12,381 nucleotides of DNA from a bacterium (GCA_021817185.1 JAKAVU010000046.1:1-12381); one strand, 5' to 3'; counted from the stretch's first letter, positions 1-7,700 are shown. Numbers and translations are program-made. The notes: a model not told the origin generated them from the sequence alone.

Positions 1-116
1 GCGCCAAGAAAGCGGTCGCTGAACTCACCCGCGACTAACCCCCGCACCCCCGCCAGACTCCACCACGGCCGCATCACCACACACTTCCGCCGCTACAGCT
101 CCATTTAGCGCCGCCG
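1..116. other. Flank downstream of cas3; no complete gene
   Basis: This stretch lies downstream of the cas3 stop. One plus-strand frame is open from base 3 to a TAA at 36-38 and would encode the tail AKKAVAELTRD, which could be the end of a gene convergent with cas3, but a dozen residues cannot support an assignment. On the minus strand I looked for the rest of a Cas3 HD domain (an HD dyad followed by G-K) in all three frames and did not find it. No clear hairpin terminator is visible. Confidence 0.3.
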
Positions 117-2336
117 CTAACACCCCAAGGCCTCAGCGATGCGAGCGGCCGTTTCCCCTACGGCTCCCAAATGCTGGTCGAGGTGGAGAGAGGCAGCCGT
201 GAAGCTGAGCTCGTCAAAAGCCTCGGCGCGTACGTCCACGGTGGTCCACCGTCGACCAGTAGCTCGTGGCAGTATGACCGCCACGTCGTCGATCGGCCTA
301 TCAACGTTTGACCCCAGCCGGTCTAGGAAGTCCTGCCACTCCTGCTCTTCCAGCCAGGGGTGGGGCGCGCAAGTCCGAAGGGCAGCGCAAAGTGCCACCA
401 CCTGGGCTGGGTCGTCTGACGGGCCATCGTCCGGGGGTGCCTGCAGGGCGGAGAGAGGAGTGCGTACGTCGGGATTGTCCAGACACGTCGGGGATAGGTT
501 CCGCAGCGCTTCTTCGGAGAGCGGCAGCACGGCTGAGTGGAGGAGCGAGTCGTCTAGGACCGGCTCGGTCGCCGTGGGATTCCAGCCGAACTCGTCGTAG
601 AGCCCATCCTCCGGCGCGAGCACGACCACGTCGCCAGGCCGGAGATCACTCGGGTCGACGGCCATCAGCGAGGCCCGGTCTGGTGCCAGTCGGCGGAGTT
701 GGCGCTCCCCGAGCTGGTCTCTCAGCTCGCTCAAGGGTAGGTCGACCGACTCACCGGACCGGATGCTGGGTACTATGCGGACACCATCCGCAGGGCGGTG
801 GGCACGCCAGACCACCGACACATTCCCGCCCCCGTCGAAGCCCTCAAAGAACAGCTCCACGGGTGCCGCCCCGGCGGGTGGAATGGTGGTTTTGGCCCAC
901 TCCCACAGGTGCGCGGGGAACAGCTCCCCGACGCGCTTCACCCGGTCCTGCGGTGGCCCCAGCACTTCACTGACCGTGGCGGGGCGGAGATCCAGCGAAC
1001 CGTCTTGAGCGGCCCTGCGAAGCGACTCCCAAACTTGAGCCGGTTCGGCCCCGTATACAGGCCAAGTAGTTCGGTCCGTGGAATGACAGATGACGCAGCT
1101 GGGTGATGGGCGGGTGCCGAGCCGATTCACGCGCCCGAGCCTCTGAACGAGGCTGCGGACCCCCGCGTTCTCGGTCACAAGATGGTCGAAGTCCACGTCG
1201 GCACCCACCTCGAGGGTTTGGGTAGCAACGACTATCAGCGGCCGGTCCCGAAGGGCGTGAGACCCGGCGGCAACGCCCGTCTGAGGATCCAGCAGCCGGT
1301 CCCTTACACGGTCTCCCTCCCGATCCCGCATCCGTCCCGTGATCAGCCAGAGGTCGGGACGGTTCGCTGCCTTGGCGGTCAGCCTACGAATGCGCTCGGC
1401 AACCAACCGAGCCGTTCCCGGCGTGTTGGCGAAGACAACGCAACTCTCGCCAGGGCCCTGGAGGTCCGCCAGCGCCTCATCCGCCAAGGTGTCCGCCATG
1501 CGTGGCGACAGAGTCTCGACCAGCCTAGTCGGCTTCTGCGCGTTCACCCGCATTCTTACCACCGGGTTGGCATGATCGAAGTCGTCGAGGTCGAACTTTG
1601 CCTCAGCGGGGTCACCTGTGGCGGTGAGCGAGACGAAGATCGGCCGGGCCCTTGGGCCCTTGATGACCTTAGTTGGATCCCCAACGTCGCACTCCGCGGT
1701 CCGGGTGACAAGCTGCCGGAGTCCGGGAGCCAGGTGCGCCTCATCCAGCAGCACCAGGCTGTCTACTCCCGCCAGGGCCGCGTCGATCGGTCGCATGGAG
1801 TTGCTCGACCCGTATCCGCGGAACAGCCAGCGGCTGGCAAACATCGCCACCGTGGCCAGGAGCAGGGCTGGCTGGGAAGGGTCGGGCACTCGCGCGCCGA
1901 GATCGGCTCCCCCTCGCATGCGGGCCACATATAGCGGGGCCTTGTCCACTCCGATTGCTGCCATCGAGGTGAGGGCGTCCGCGACAGAGGCTACCGGCGC
2001 CTGAAAGGGCCTTGATAGGGACCCCGGGTCTGCGAGCGCCGAGGCCAAATTCTTCGCATGCTCCCAAGCGGCGTCCACCAGCAGACGGCGGTCTACGACG
2101 TACCATGTACGAGTGGCTGCCCGTTTGGTGGGCAAGCCCGCGGATCGCGCCAGAGCCCAGATCGCGATGTCAATGCAGGCAGTCTTCCCTAGGCCAGTCG
2201 GTACTCCGATCGACCCCGGCCAGCCTTCACTTGCGACCAGATCTGCCAGCCGGGCCTGCCAGGGGAATGGATCCCGACCACCGTTCGTGGCCCGGTAGAA
2301 GTCCGCAAAGGGTGCCACGTCATCCACTGACCGCAT
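117..2336 (-). CDS. cas3: Type I-G Cas3 helicase, truncated in C-terminal HD domain
   Basis: This is a superfamily 2 helicase of the type I-G CRISPR system, which in active systems unwinds and, through its HD domain, cuts target DNA recruited by Cascade. From the ATG at 2336 (739 aa) the motifs are PFPWQ near residue 23, Walker A VPTGLGKT near 45-52, DEAH near 198-201, SLTAT near 236-240, VATQTLEVGADVDFD near 370 and QRLGRVNR near 398-405. Known type I-G Cas3 proteins carry the HD nuclease at the C-terminus. Here the final residues, LDQHLGAVGETAARIAEALG then Cys-stop, look like the first HD helix with its first metal-ligand His, and the protein ends before any HD dyad. The start at 2336 overlaps the csb2 end by 17 bases; an upstream ATG at 2390 and a GTG at 2327 are alternatives. 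The helicase fold is confident; that the truncation abolishes nuclease activity is inference. Confidence 0.9.
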   Translation of the reverse strand: MRSVDDVAPFADFYRATNGGRDPFPWQARLADLVASEGWPGSIGVPTGLGKTACIDIAIWALARSAGLPTKRAATRTWYVVDRRLLVDAAWEHAKNLASALADPGSLSRPFQAPVASVADALTSMAAIGVDKAPLYVARMRGGADLGARVPDPSQPALLLATVAMFASRWLFRGYGSSNSMRPIDAALAGVDSLVLLDEAHLAPGLRQLVTRTAECDVGDPTKVIKGPRARPIFVSLTATGDPAEAKFDLDDFDHANPVVRMRVNAQKPTRLVETLSPRMADTLADEALADLQGPGESCVVFANTPGTARLVAERIRRLTAKAANRPDLWLITGRMRDREGDRVRDRLLDPQTGVAAGSHALRDRPLIVVATQTLEVGADVDFDHLVTENAGVRSLVQRLGRVNRLGTRPSPSCVICHSTDRTTWPVYGAEPAQVWESLRRAAQDGSLDLRPATVSEVLGPPQDRVKRVGELFPAHLWEWAKTTIPPAGAAPVELFFEGFDGGGNVSVVWRAHRPADGVRIVPSIRSGESVDLPLSELRDQLGERQLRRLAPDRASLMAVDPSDLRPGDVVVLAPEDGLYDEFGWNPTATEPVLDDSLLHSAVLPLSEEALRNLSPTCLDNPDVRTPLSALQAPPDDGPSDDPAQVVALCAALRTCAPHPWLEEQEWQDFLDRLGSNVDRPIDDVAVILPRATGRRWTTVDVRAEAFDELSFTAASLHLDQHLGAVGETAARIAEALGC

Positions 2337-3768
2337 CCCCAGATCTAAGCGGGAGCATGAGCCCGAAGCCGAACTGACGGGCGCCTCCAAGGACTAACGG
2401 CCCGTGCACGGCAGACGAGAATGTCACGCTCAGATGACCATACGGCCGGCGTTCTCCCGCAGTCCGCCATACCTCAGACGGTGCCAGGGAGAGGGCGCCT
2501 TCGATGAGGGGCTGTGGCGACCAGCGGGCTTGCTCCGGTGGGGTCAGTACGCCTGCGTGCGTACACCACCGGGCGACCTCGGGGAGGTCTGGGCCGCGGT
2601 GCTGGAACCGCTCCTGTACCGCGGGGGTTACGGAAACCCAGTGACGGGCTGGCCCTAGCCAGCGTTGGGGGGTGGCGGTTATCGGTGAAGGCTCTCCTCC
2701 GTACAGCCTCAAACGCGTCGTGAAGACTCCCGGACTGGTGAGATTGGTGATCCGCCACAGGGATGCCCTCACCGTCTCGACCACGTCGCTCGGGCAGCCG
2801 GGGGGCAGTACGACCGCACCCCCATGCAACCGCCCTCGTGCGTGGGGGTGACCAGCGTCGGGAAGCGCGAGGTAGTACGCGTGCTGGTAGCCGGTACCCT
2901 GAAAACCGTGGCCGGTGATGATCCCAGGAACGCGATCCCGATCGCCTCCGATCTCCAGCGTGTACTTTTCCAGGAGCGCTGCCCGCAAGGTCTCGGTGAC
3001 CTTCCGGAGGTGGCGACCCACGACTGGCGGGTCGAAGCGAACCCACACTGGGGTGGACAGAGATGGGGCGGCCGAGATCGCCTCCGGCTGTCGGTAGCGC
3101 ATCGATGGCGTGGGGATCCACGCACGGCGTACCGGCTCGCCCTCTTGGAAGTGGACGAAGGATTCATCCAGAACGGCGAGGAGCCCAGGTCCAGGTACGG
3201 GAAGGATCGTGGTGCCCGAATTGTCGGGCAGCCATCGGTCTCCTTCGCGGGGCATCTTGTCAGCCACCGTGACCCTTACCGGACTGTCGCTGCAGCCCAA
3301 GTAACCTACGCGGCTGGCCCGCCACGCGAGTCGGCGCATCGTCCCGGAATCGAGGTCGAGTTCGGGCCACACGTAAGTGACCACAGGGAACAAGGGAGCG
3401 ATCCGAGTGCCCGGCCGCACCGGGACCGAAGTGCGCCCTGGGTACTCCTGCACCGCACTGGTCTCCCGGGTTTGGTTGTCGATGTGAGTCCGGTCGGCGA
3501 CCACAAACCGCTCACGCAGGGGGGACACTAGGACCTTTGCCAGCGAGTCGGCAATAATCTCGGGTGGGGCCGCCGACTCCAGCAGGTGCAGGTCCGCACG
3601 ATCGGCCCGAAGCCGGTCCGCGGATCCCCCAGCCGCGACGAGTGCAGAGAACAGTCGGGCCGGGCTGGGCGGCCACTCTGGATCTGTCGCATTTCCAGTT
3701 ATCGATGCGTCTCCAGGCCCCGTCGCGCGGATCGTGCCGTGGATCAGCTCAACGGTGATGGTCAGCAT
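2320..3768 (-). CDS. csb2: Csb2, type I-G Cas5-Cas6 fusion (GSU0054 family)
   Basis: This 482-residue protein matches the Csb2 pattern: an N-terminal beta strand, then EWPPSPARLFSALVAA at 31-46, WRASRVGYLGCSDSPV at 149-164, a His-rich segment with TGHG near 285-288 and HPHARGRLHGGAVVLPP at 307-323, and a Gly-rich VLGGARQFGFGLMLP near 459-473. In type I-G systems the protein combines the Cas5 role (capping the crRNA 5' handle) with a Cas6-like C-terminal part that processes pre-crRNA; which His is catalytic cannot be assigned by eye. The ATG shares one base with the csb1 stop (TGATG at 3766-3770), so translation is probably coupled. Length is in the usual range and no frameshift is visible. 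Family assignment is confident. Confidence 0.88.
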   Translation of the reverse strand: MLTITVELIHGTIRATGPGDASITGNATDPEWPPSPARLFSALVAAGGSADRLRADRADLHLLESAAPPEIIADSLAKVLVSPLRERFVVADRTHIDNQTRETSAVQEYPGRTSVPVRPGTRIAPLFPVVTYVWPELDLDSGTMRRLAWRASRVGYLGCSDSPVRVTVADKMPREGDRWLPDNSGTTILPVPGPGLLAVLDESFVHFQEGEPVRRAWIPTPSMRYRQPEAISAAPSLSTPVWVRFDPPVVGRHLRKVTETLRAALLEKYTLEIGGDRDRVPGIITGHGFQGTGYQHAYYLALPDAGHPHARGRLHGGAVVLPPGCPSDVVETVRASLWRITNLTSPGVFTTRLRLYGGEPSPITATPQRWLGPARHWVSVTPAVQERFQHRGPDLPEVARWCTHAGVLTPPEQARWSPQPLIEGALSLAPSEVWRTAGERRPYGHLSVTFSSAVHGPLVLGGARQFGFGLMLPLRSGDAVSG

Positions 3769-4961
3769 CAGTCCAGGCTTGGCCAGGTCCGGGCAATGGC
3801 ATCTGCCAAGTTGCCGGCGGGCTCGAGCCGGAGAGGTTCAGCGGCCCACCGCGCACCGACCGGAAGCCCGGCCTGCTCCGCACGCGTCGCGCACTCTCTT
3901 ACGAGCGCAACCGCCTCCTCGATGGTGGGGGCCCTGAGCACTTCTGGCCTCGATCCCAGCCAGGTCCAAGTTGAGTCTGCGGGGCGCAGGTCGCAGCCGG
4001 AGCGCAAATGGAATGCCCGGCCGAATGCGCCCACATGCGCCGCGAAGCCGATGGCGACGATGAGACCCCGGGCAGCGGCGTTCGCTTCGTCTGACCCCAC
4101 GGTGACCCGGCGAAGTCCCGCGAACGAGATGCTGGCGCGCTGCTGGATCCGGGCGAAGGAGATTCCCGCTGGTGCTGCGTCGGCGGCACTGACCGGAACC
4201 TGGCCGTGCCCGAGCTCTGAAAGGCGCTCTTTCGCCTTGCCTCCGCCTGCCTTCTTCTCGCGATCCGCGATAGCCCAGCCGGCAAGCAAATCGTCGGGGT
4301 TGAACTCCGCCGCCTCGTCGACGCTCAAGTTGAGCGGGTCTCCCTTGACCGCCAGCACTCGTGTCTCTGTAGTCGCCGGTCGGTAGCCGACGATCTCAGA
4401 TACCCAGGACCGGGAGAGTTTGGCCTGGGACCGCTTCTTGCCCAGGTGCGACTGCCAGAAGCCAAACAGGAGGGCCTGAGGGAACCACTCGAGGAGGCTC
4501 GCGGCATTGTCCCCGGTGGCGCTCAGCAACGACTTGCCCAACTCCGTCTTGGGGAATGGCTGTCCCGCCAGCATCGAGTCACGCAGGTAGGCATCGGCCT
4601 GCCGATGGGGAAATCGGAAGCTTGACAAGGTCCGCGGCAGATGGGGCGGAAGTGAGCGGAGCCCCGAAAAGTCCAGGACCAACTCCGGAAGGCCGAGTTC
4701 GGGGCGCAGCCGTTCAAGTGCTACCTCAAGTCGGTTGGCCTGACTGGGAGTGTTGTCGATCACTATGGCGTCGACAGCTTGGGGCGGGTCCACTGTCTGG
4801 TCCCAACGCTTGTCCGTCTGATACCGACCTCCCGCGTAGACTGCGGGCTTGACCGGAGCGTACGGGCCAGCAAGAGGCTCCAAGACGGTGTCGATGGTCA
4901 CTCCTGCCTCTTCGGAATGGTCGGTGAGCGCGGACTCGAGGTCTTCTGGCGAAAGCTCCAT
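3768..4961 (-). CDS. csb1: Csb1, type I-G Cas7 backbone subunit (GSU0053 family)
   Basis: This is the first gene of the cas operon, encoding 397 residues. The family signature is clear: VLEPLAGPYAPVKPAVYAGG, then GRYQTDKRW near 45-53, then VIDNTPSQANRLE near 67-79, the stretch that identifies Csb1 (Cas7 of type I-G). Cas7 subunits polymerise along the crRNA spacer to form the effector backbone. I chose the ATG at 4961 because AGGAG sits 5 bases upstream; the open frame continues to 5030, but that extension (MPPPRAYRSRSARPLPIPN...) is low-complexity and has no such site. The next gene, csb2, overlaps the stop by one base. The upstream 450 bases have no gene and no CRISPR repeats. No confident promoter was found. 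Confidence 0.9.
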   Translation of the reverse strand: MELSPEDLESALTDHSEEAGVTIDTVLEPLAGPYAPVKPAVYAGGRYQTDKRWDQTVDPPQAVDAIVIDNTPSQANRLEVALERLRPELGLPELVLDFSGLRSLPPHLPRTLSSFRFPHRQADAYLRDSMLAGQPFPKTELGKSLLSATGDNAASLLEWFPQALLFGFWQSHLGKKRSQAKLSRSWVSEIVGYRPATTETRVLAVKGDPLNLSVDEAAEFNPDDLLAGWAIADREKKAGGGKAKERLSELGHGQVPVSAADAAPAGISFARIQQRASISFAGLRRVTVGSDEANAAARGLIVAIGFAAHVGAFGRAFHLRSGCDLRPADSTWTWLGSRPEVLRAPTIEEAVALVRECATRAEQAGLPVGARWAAEPLRLEPAGNLADAIARTWPSLD

Positions 4962-5413
4962 AACTGCTCCTATGTTGGGGATGGGGAGCGGGCGGGCGGA
5001 ACGAGAGCGGTAGGCTCTGGGCGGTGGCATCTCGGTCGGTCGGGCCGAGAGGGCTCATGAGGTATGTACGCCTCGTCGACGGCGAGCAAGGCATCTAGTG
5101 TCACCGATGTCTCGAAGTCACCACCGAGGGAACGTTCAGGACCCGACTAGGGCGGAGCGTGTCCAACCTCCTGAGTTCGATTGGTCGAGCTGGCGCGTCG
5201 ACGTACGCTGGCTCGACCCATTCCATACTCCGTCGGAAAGCACCGAGCGAGTGCTTGTACGGCGGTGACTGGGTCGAGCGGAGAGCGCGGCCTGCGCGCT
5301 CGAAGGCCGCGGAGTCGGCGCCGCGGCCCGGACAGCCCCGCCACTGTCAGTCACGTCGGCGCCGGCCGTCCCTCTTCGCCGCGGTTTCGGTCGCGTCACC
5401 TCAGTCAAGTCGT
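4962..5413. other. Gene-free region between lipoprotein gene and csb1
   Basis: About 450 bases without a convincing coding frame on either strand; the open frames here are short, Arg/Ser-rich and lack ribosome binding sites. It must contain the promoter and leader of the csb1-csb2-cas3 operon, but I cannot point to a good -35/-10 pair. Its distinctive content is a cluster of inverted repeats at 5183-5311. No CRISPR repeat-spacer pattern is present. Confidence 0.6.
5183..5311. repeat. Cluster of nested and competing inverted repeats
   Basis: GGTCGAGC at 5183-5190 is the inverse of GCTCGACC at 5211-5218. GCTCGACCCA at 5211-5220 is in turn a perfect 10-base inverse of TGGGTCGAGC at 5270-5279, and between them AAGCAC (5238-5243) pairs with GTGCTT (5251-5256) over a 7-base loop. 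Next, GAGCGCG (5283-5289) pairs with CGCGCTC (5295-5301), or alternatively CGCGGCCT (5286-5293) pairs with AGGCCGCG (5304-5311); these two hairpins exclude each other. No T-tract follows, so a simple terminator is not supported. It could be operator sites, a structured leader RNA, or mobile-element debris. Confidence 0.5.
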
Positions 5414-5935
5414 CTAGCTACTTGTGGTTACTTGGTAGCAGAGATCTTGCCCCACTGTGCCTCCTGTCCCGTATTGGTCCGTGTCGCTAGGCGTGTCCAT
5501 GACCACGAAGGATGCATCTTCCATGCGGGCGTCGAGCGCAGCGACTCGGCAGACGATCGGCTCAGTGGTAGGGGTTGACACTGCGGCCCATGAGTACGCA
5601 GTCCAGACACACGTGCCCGTGGACACTAACGAGCAGAAAGCCACGGGGATGTTGTTCCCAGACACGAAATATGAGCAGATCCCTTGCGCCTCCGGCCCCG
5701 TGAATTCCACTAGCGCGGCGGAGCCATTCGCTGCGATCTCACATTGGTCCGAGGCGAACCCTGGAGTCGGAGTAGAGGTAGCAACTGCGGGTGGCGGCGG
5801 AGCGCCCTGGCCCGACGACTGCAGTGGCGGTGCCGACGGTGCCGATCCGCCGCAGGCCGCCAATAGTCCGCTCATAGCCAGGAATACGCATGACGTTGCG
5901 ATAACCCGAGCAGAACGGGACGCGGCTGAGATCAT
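5414..5935 (-). CDS. Secreted lipoprotein of unknown function
   Basis: This encodes 173 residues from the ATG at 5935. The N-terminus is a standard lipoprotein signal: Arg residues at 7 and 10, a hydrophobic core VIATSCVFLAMSGLL, and the lipobox LAAC with the lipidated Cys at 28. A Ser/Pro/Thr-rich linker (about 30-60) follows, as is common in actinobacterial lipoproteins. The mature domain has six more cysteines, enough for three disulfides, which fits an extracytoplasmic location. I do not recognise the domain. The open frame continues upstream to 6142, but that part is Arg/Pro-rich and out of character, so the signal peptide decides the start; the Shine-Dalgarno site there is weak. It lies between the cas operon and the integrative element and has no evident link to either. 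Confidence 0.75.
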   Translation of the reverse strand: MISAASRSARVIATSCVFLAMSGLLAACGGSAPSAPPLQSSGQGAPPPPAVATSTPTPGFASDQCEIAANGSAALVEFTGPEAQGICSYFVSGNNIPVAFCSLVSTGTCVWTAYSWAAVSTPTTEPIVCRVAALDARMEDASFVVMDTPSDTDQYGTGGTVGQDLCYQVTTSS

Positions 5936-6227
5936 TGTGCCACTCGTAATCGGCCACATGCGACGGCACACCGGCTGTGAGAGACGAGCACGCAGCCGCG
6001 CCCACCGGCCCGGGGGATGTGGTGCCCCAGGCTTCCAATCCCAAGCCTGACAGCGACCCAGGTGGCCGGAGTGGCCCCGCCACGGCCGGTCACGCCGACG
6101 TCCAGCTCCGCTCTCCTGCGCGGCTTCGACGACATCGCCCAAATCGTAGGCGGGCTGGACGGACTAGGGCCCCCGTGTTTACCACCTCGTAACTCGACCT
6201 CGCAGATTTGGGAAGGGGCGCCGAGCC
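5936..6227. other. Gene-free stretch, possible element border zone
   Basis: About 290 bases between the lipoprotein start and the decayed end of the element operon. Open frames on both strands overlap one another, are rich in Gly/Pro/Arg and lack good starts, so I call none of them. I searched it for a second copy of the tRNA-Thr fragment found near 12226-12270 and saw none. It probably contains the lipoprotein promoter, which I could not identify. Confidence 0.4.
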
Positions 6228-6558
6228 TCAGGGACGGTTGTCTACTCGTCGACAGCCGCACGGTGAACCTCCGTGCGCCCTCGATAGGGACGGATTGCGA
6301 GCCACAAACGACAGCCACCGTCCCATGCCTACCCCTGGGTCGGTGTCGCGAGTCGCCCATGCGGAGGGTAGCCGCGTCGCCCCTGACTGGGTCGGCCGCC
6401 GGTATGCCTCCTGGATCGCCTGCACCAGATCCTGGCCCTTGGGTGCCTGCTCCCAGCCCTTGGGCCGCAGGTGGGCGAGCACCTGGGCAGCCCACCTTGC
6501 GGCCTGATCCTCACCCTCGCGGGCCAGCTCCAGGTGCGCCGATAGCTTCCGGAGTCAC
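6228..6558 (-). pseudogene. Frameshifted, partial paralogue of the gene at 7224-7700
   Basis: A GTG at 6558 with AGGA just upstream opens VTPEAIGA, then the frame closes at a TGA after about 15 codons. In the neighbouring frame the sense resumes as HLELAREGED...VLAHLRPKGW...QDLVQAIQEAYRR to a TGA at 6228. This second part aligns with ILPTLRPKGW...TELAEAVLEAYRS of the protein at 7224-7700, sharing LRPKGW, AP-[KR]-G and EAYR. The two frames join cleanly near 6533-6535 if one base is restored, so a single-base deletion is the simplest reading; a sequencing error is possible. Residues after EAYR have no counterpart in the paralogue. Function is unknown. Confidence 0.5.
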
Positions 6559-6572
6559 ACGTCCTGCCAGGG

Positions 6573-6671
6573 CTAAGCCCTAGCCTCCTCCAAGATCTGG
6601 CGGTCCAGGCCCGCAACTATACCGGCGGCCTCCCGCTCCAACAGGCGAGCTACCTCAGCCCAGGCGTCCAC
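6573..6671 (-). CDS. Small hypothetical ORF, 32 aa
   Basis: The frame starting at GTG 6671 has GGAGG five bases upstream and overlaps the end of the preceding gene, like most genes of this operon. It encodes a helical, Leu/Ala/Glu-rich peptide (VDAWAEVARLLEREAAGIVA and on) ending at a TAG at 6573, 14 bases before the next GTG. A second in-frame GTG lies six bases further upstream. It may be a real small protein or the remnant of a longer one. No family recognised. Confidence 0.35.
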   Translation of the reverse strand: MDAWAEVARLLEREAAGIVAGLDRQILEEARA

Positions 6672-7227
6672 CGCCACCTCCGGTTCCGAATGGCTTGGCC
6701 GCGGGGTCAACTCGCCGCAGTTCGTCGGCCAGAGCGACGCGCACGTCATCGCGGTACAGCCCGTACCGCGACAAGGCTCGCTCGAGCGCCGCGGCGACGA
6801 TGGCGCCCTGGGCCTCGGTGACCTTCACGAACCGGGCGTCAAGGTCGAGCTTCGCGATCGCCACCAGCAGCCGTGAGGCCCGGTCCATCGCCCGCTCGTA
6901 CAGCTCGACCACCGCCTTCGCTCGCTCTACGCCGAACTCATCGGTGGTTGCCAGGTCAGTCAGACGGGATATCTCGCGACGGAGCACGTCCCGCCATGCC
7001 AGGACCTCGCCCGCAAGCTCGGTAAGGGCCGACAGCGGATCGTCGCAGGGCGTGGTCACCAACTCCCCCACGACGGCCGCCACCCTGGCCTCAGTCACGC
7101 GAACCTCTGCCGCCCGGCGGGCCTGTGGGCTGCCGCCACCATGCATTCGGCACCGGACCTGCCCGAGCATCGGCACCAGCCTGCAGGGCCGCCCCTGGCG
7201 GGTCTTGGCTCCGCAGTGGGGCATCAT
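6655..7227 (-). CDS. HGG zinc-finger protein, phage TerS-like
   Basis: This encodes 190 residues. The N-terminus has a compact zinc-finger pattern with Cys5, Cys15, Cys26 and His29 followed by GGGSP, the CxxHGGxSP motif seen in many phage small-terminase and related DNA-packaging accessory proteins. The rest is mainly helical (LAWRDVLRREISRLTDLATT, then EFGVERAKAVVELYERAMDR), as expected of a TerS-type oligomerising region. The tail is Gly-rich. Its ATG overlaps the stop of the previous gene by four bases (ATGA at 7224-7227); a second ATG follows immediately. In phages TerS recognises pac/cos DNA and brings in the large terminase; satellites carry their own TerS to redirect packaging. That role here is inference; a DNA-binding protein of other function is possible. 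Confidence 0.6.
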   Translation of the reverse strand: MMPHCGAKTRQGRPCRLVPMLGQVRCRMHGGGSPQARRAAEVRVTEARVAAVVGELVTTPCDDPLSALTELAGEVLAWRDVLRREISRLTDLATTDEFGVERAKAVVELYERAMDRASRLLVAIAKLDLDARFVKVTEAQGAIVAAALERALSRYGLYRDDVRVALADELRRVDPAAKPFGTGGGGGRLG

Positions 7228-7700
7228 CCGAGAGGCTCCGTCGGCTCGGCCAAGCTGTCCAATTTTCGGCCGTTTTTGGCCCCCAACCGGCCCTCGGCCT
7301 CGTCCGGCGGGGCGGTCGGGGAGAGTCTGAGATCGAGGGACAGCCCAGGTCGCTGCGGATAAGCGTGCTTATCGTCAGCCACCCGGCTGATGGGATCAGG
7401 GTGCCACGGGCCGGAGCGGTACGCCTCCAGGACGGCCTCTGCCAGCTCCGTGCCACGCGGGGCGCTGTCCCAGCCCTTGGGCCGCAGCGTCGGGAGGATG
7501 GCCGCCACAGCGTGCGCAGCCGTCCGCTCACCGGCATGGGGGCGCACCTCCAGCCGGAAAGCCACCAGCCGGGCTCCGCAGTCCGGCCAGTCGAGCTTCT
7601 GGGCCGCCCGCCGTATCGCGGCCCACAACGGGTCGGGCTCGCCCAGCTCGCCGGACTCCAGCAGCCGCGCGGCCCAGAAAAGCGCGGAGGTGGGGCTCAC
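7224..7700 (-). CDS. Hypothetical element protein, 158 aa
   Basis: Start is the GTG at 7700, which overlaps the preceding stop by four bases (GTGA at 7697-7700); the longer open frame to 7769 is Gly/Pro-rich and less likely. The N-terminal half is helical (SPTSALFWAARLLESGELGE), the middle holds LRPKGWDSAPRGTELAEAVLEAYR, and the last 50 residues are Pro- and charge-rich and probably unstructured. A degraded relative of the middle part lies downstream at 6228-6558, indicating local duplication. I do not recognise the family. Being in the operon between the replication-type protein and the TerS-like protein suggests an element maintenance role, no more than that. Confidence 0.65.
   Translation of the reverse strand: MSPTSALFWAARLLESGELGEPDPLWAAIRRAAQKLDWPDCGARLVAFRLEVRPHAGERTAAHAVAAILPTLRPKGWDSAPRGTELAEAVLEAYRSGPWHPDPISRVADDKHAYPQRPGLSLDLRLSPTAPPDEAEGRLGAKNGRKLDSLAEPTEPLG

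Noticed and set aside
1..116. Remainder of the Cas3 HD domain by frameshift
   Set aside because: None of the three minus-strand frames shows an HD dyad or the following Gly-Lys.
139..3758. Plus-strand open frames opposite cas3 and csb2 (for example 308-973, 1182-1934 and 2824-3531)
   Set aside because: They are antisense shadows of the well-supported minus-strand cas genes, with Arg/Pro/Ser-rich composition and no recognisable motifs.
4962..5030. Longer Csb1 starting at 5030
   Set aside because: Low-complexity extension without a Shine-Dalgarno site, whereas AGGAG is correctly placed before the ATG at 4961.
4962..5413. CRISPR array or leader next to csb1
   Set aside because: No repeat of about 30-37 bases recurs at spacer intervals; only short inverted repeats are present.
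5575..5620. TTGACA at 5575-5580 as a plus-strand promoter
   Set aside because: No acceptable -10 box at 16-18 bases, and it lies inside the lipoprotein gene on the opposite strand.
5932..6495. 187-codon minus-strand open frame across the gene-free region
   Set aside because: Gly/Pro/Arg-rich, overlaps the decayed LRPKGW frame and the lipoprotein upstream region, and lacks a ribosome binding site.
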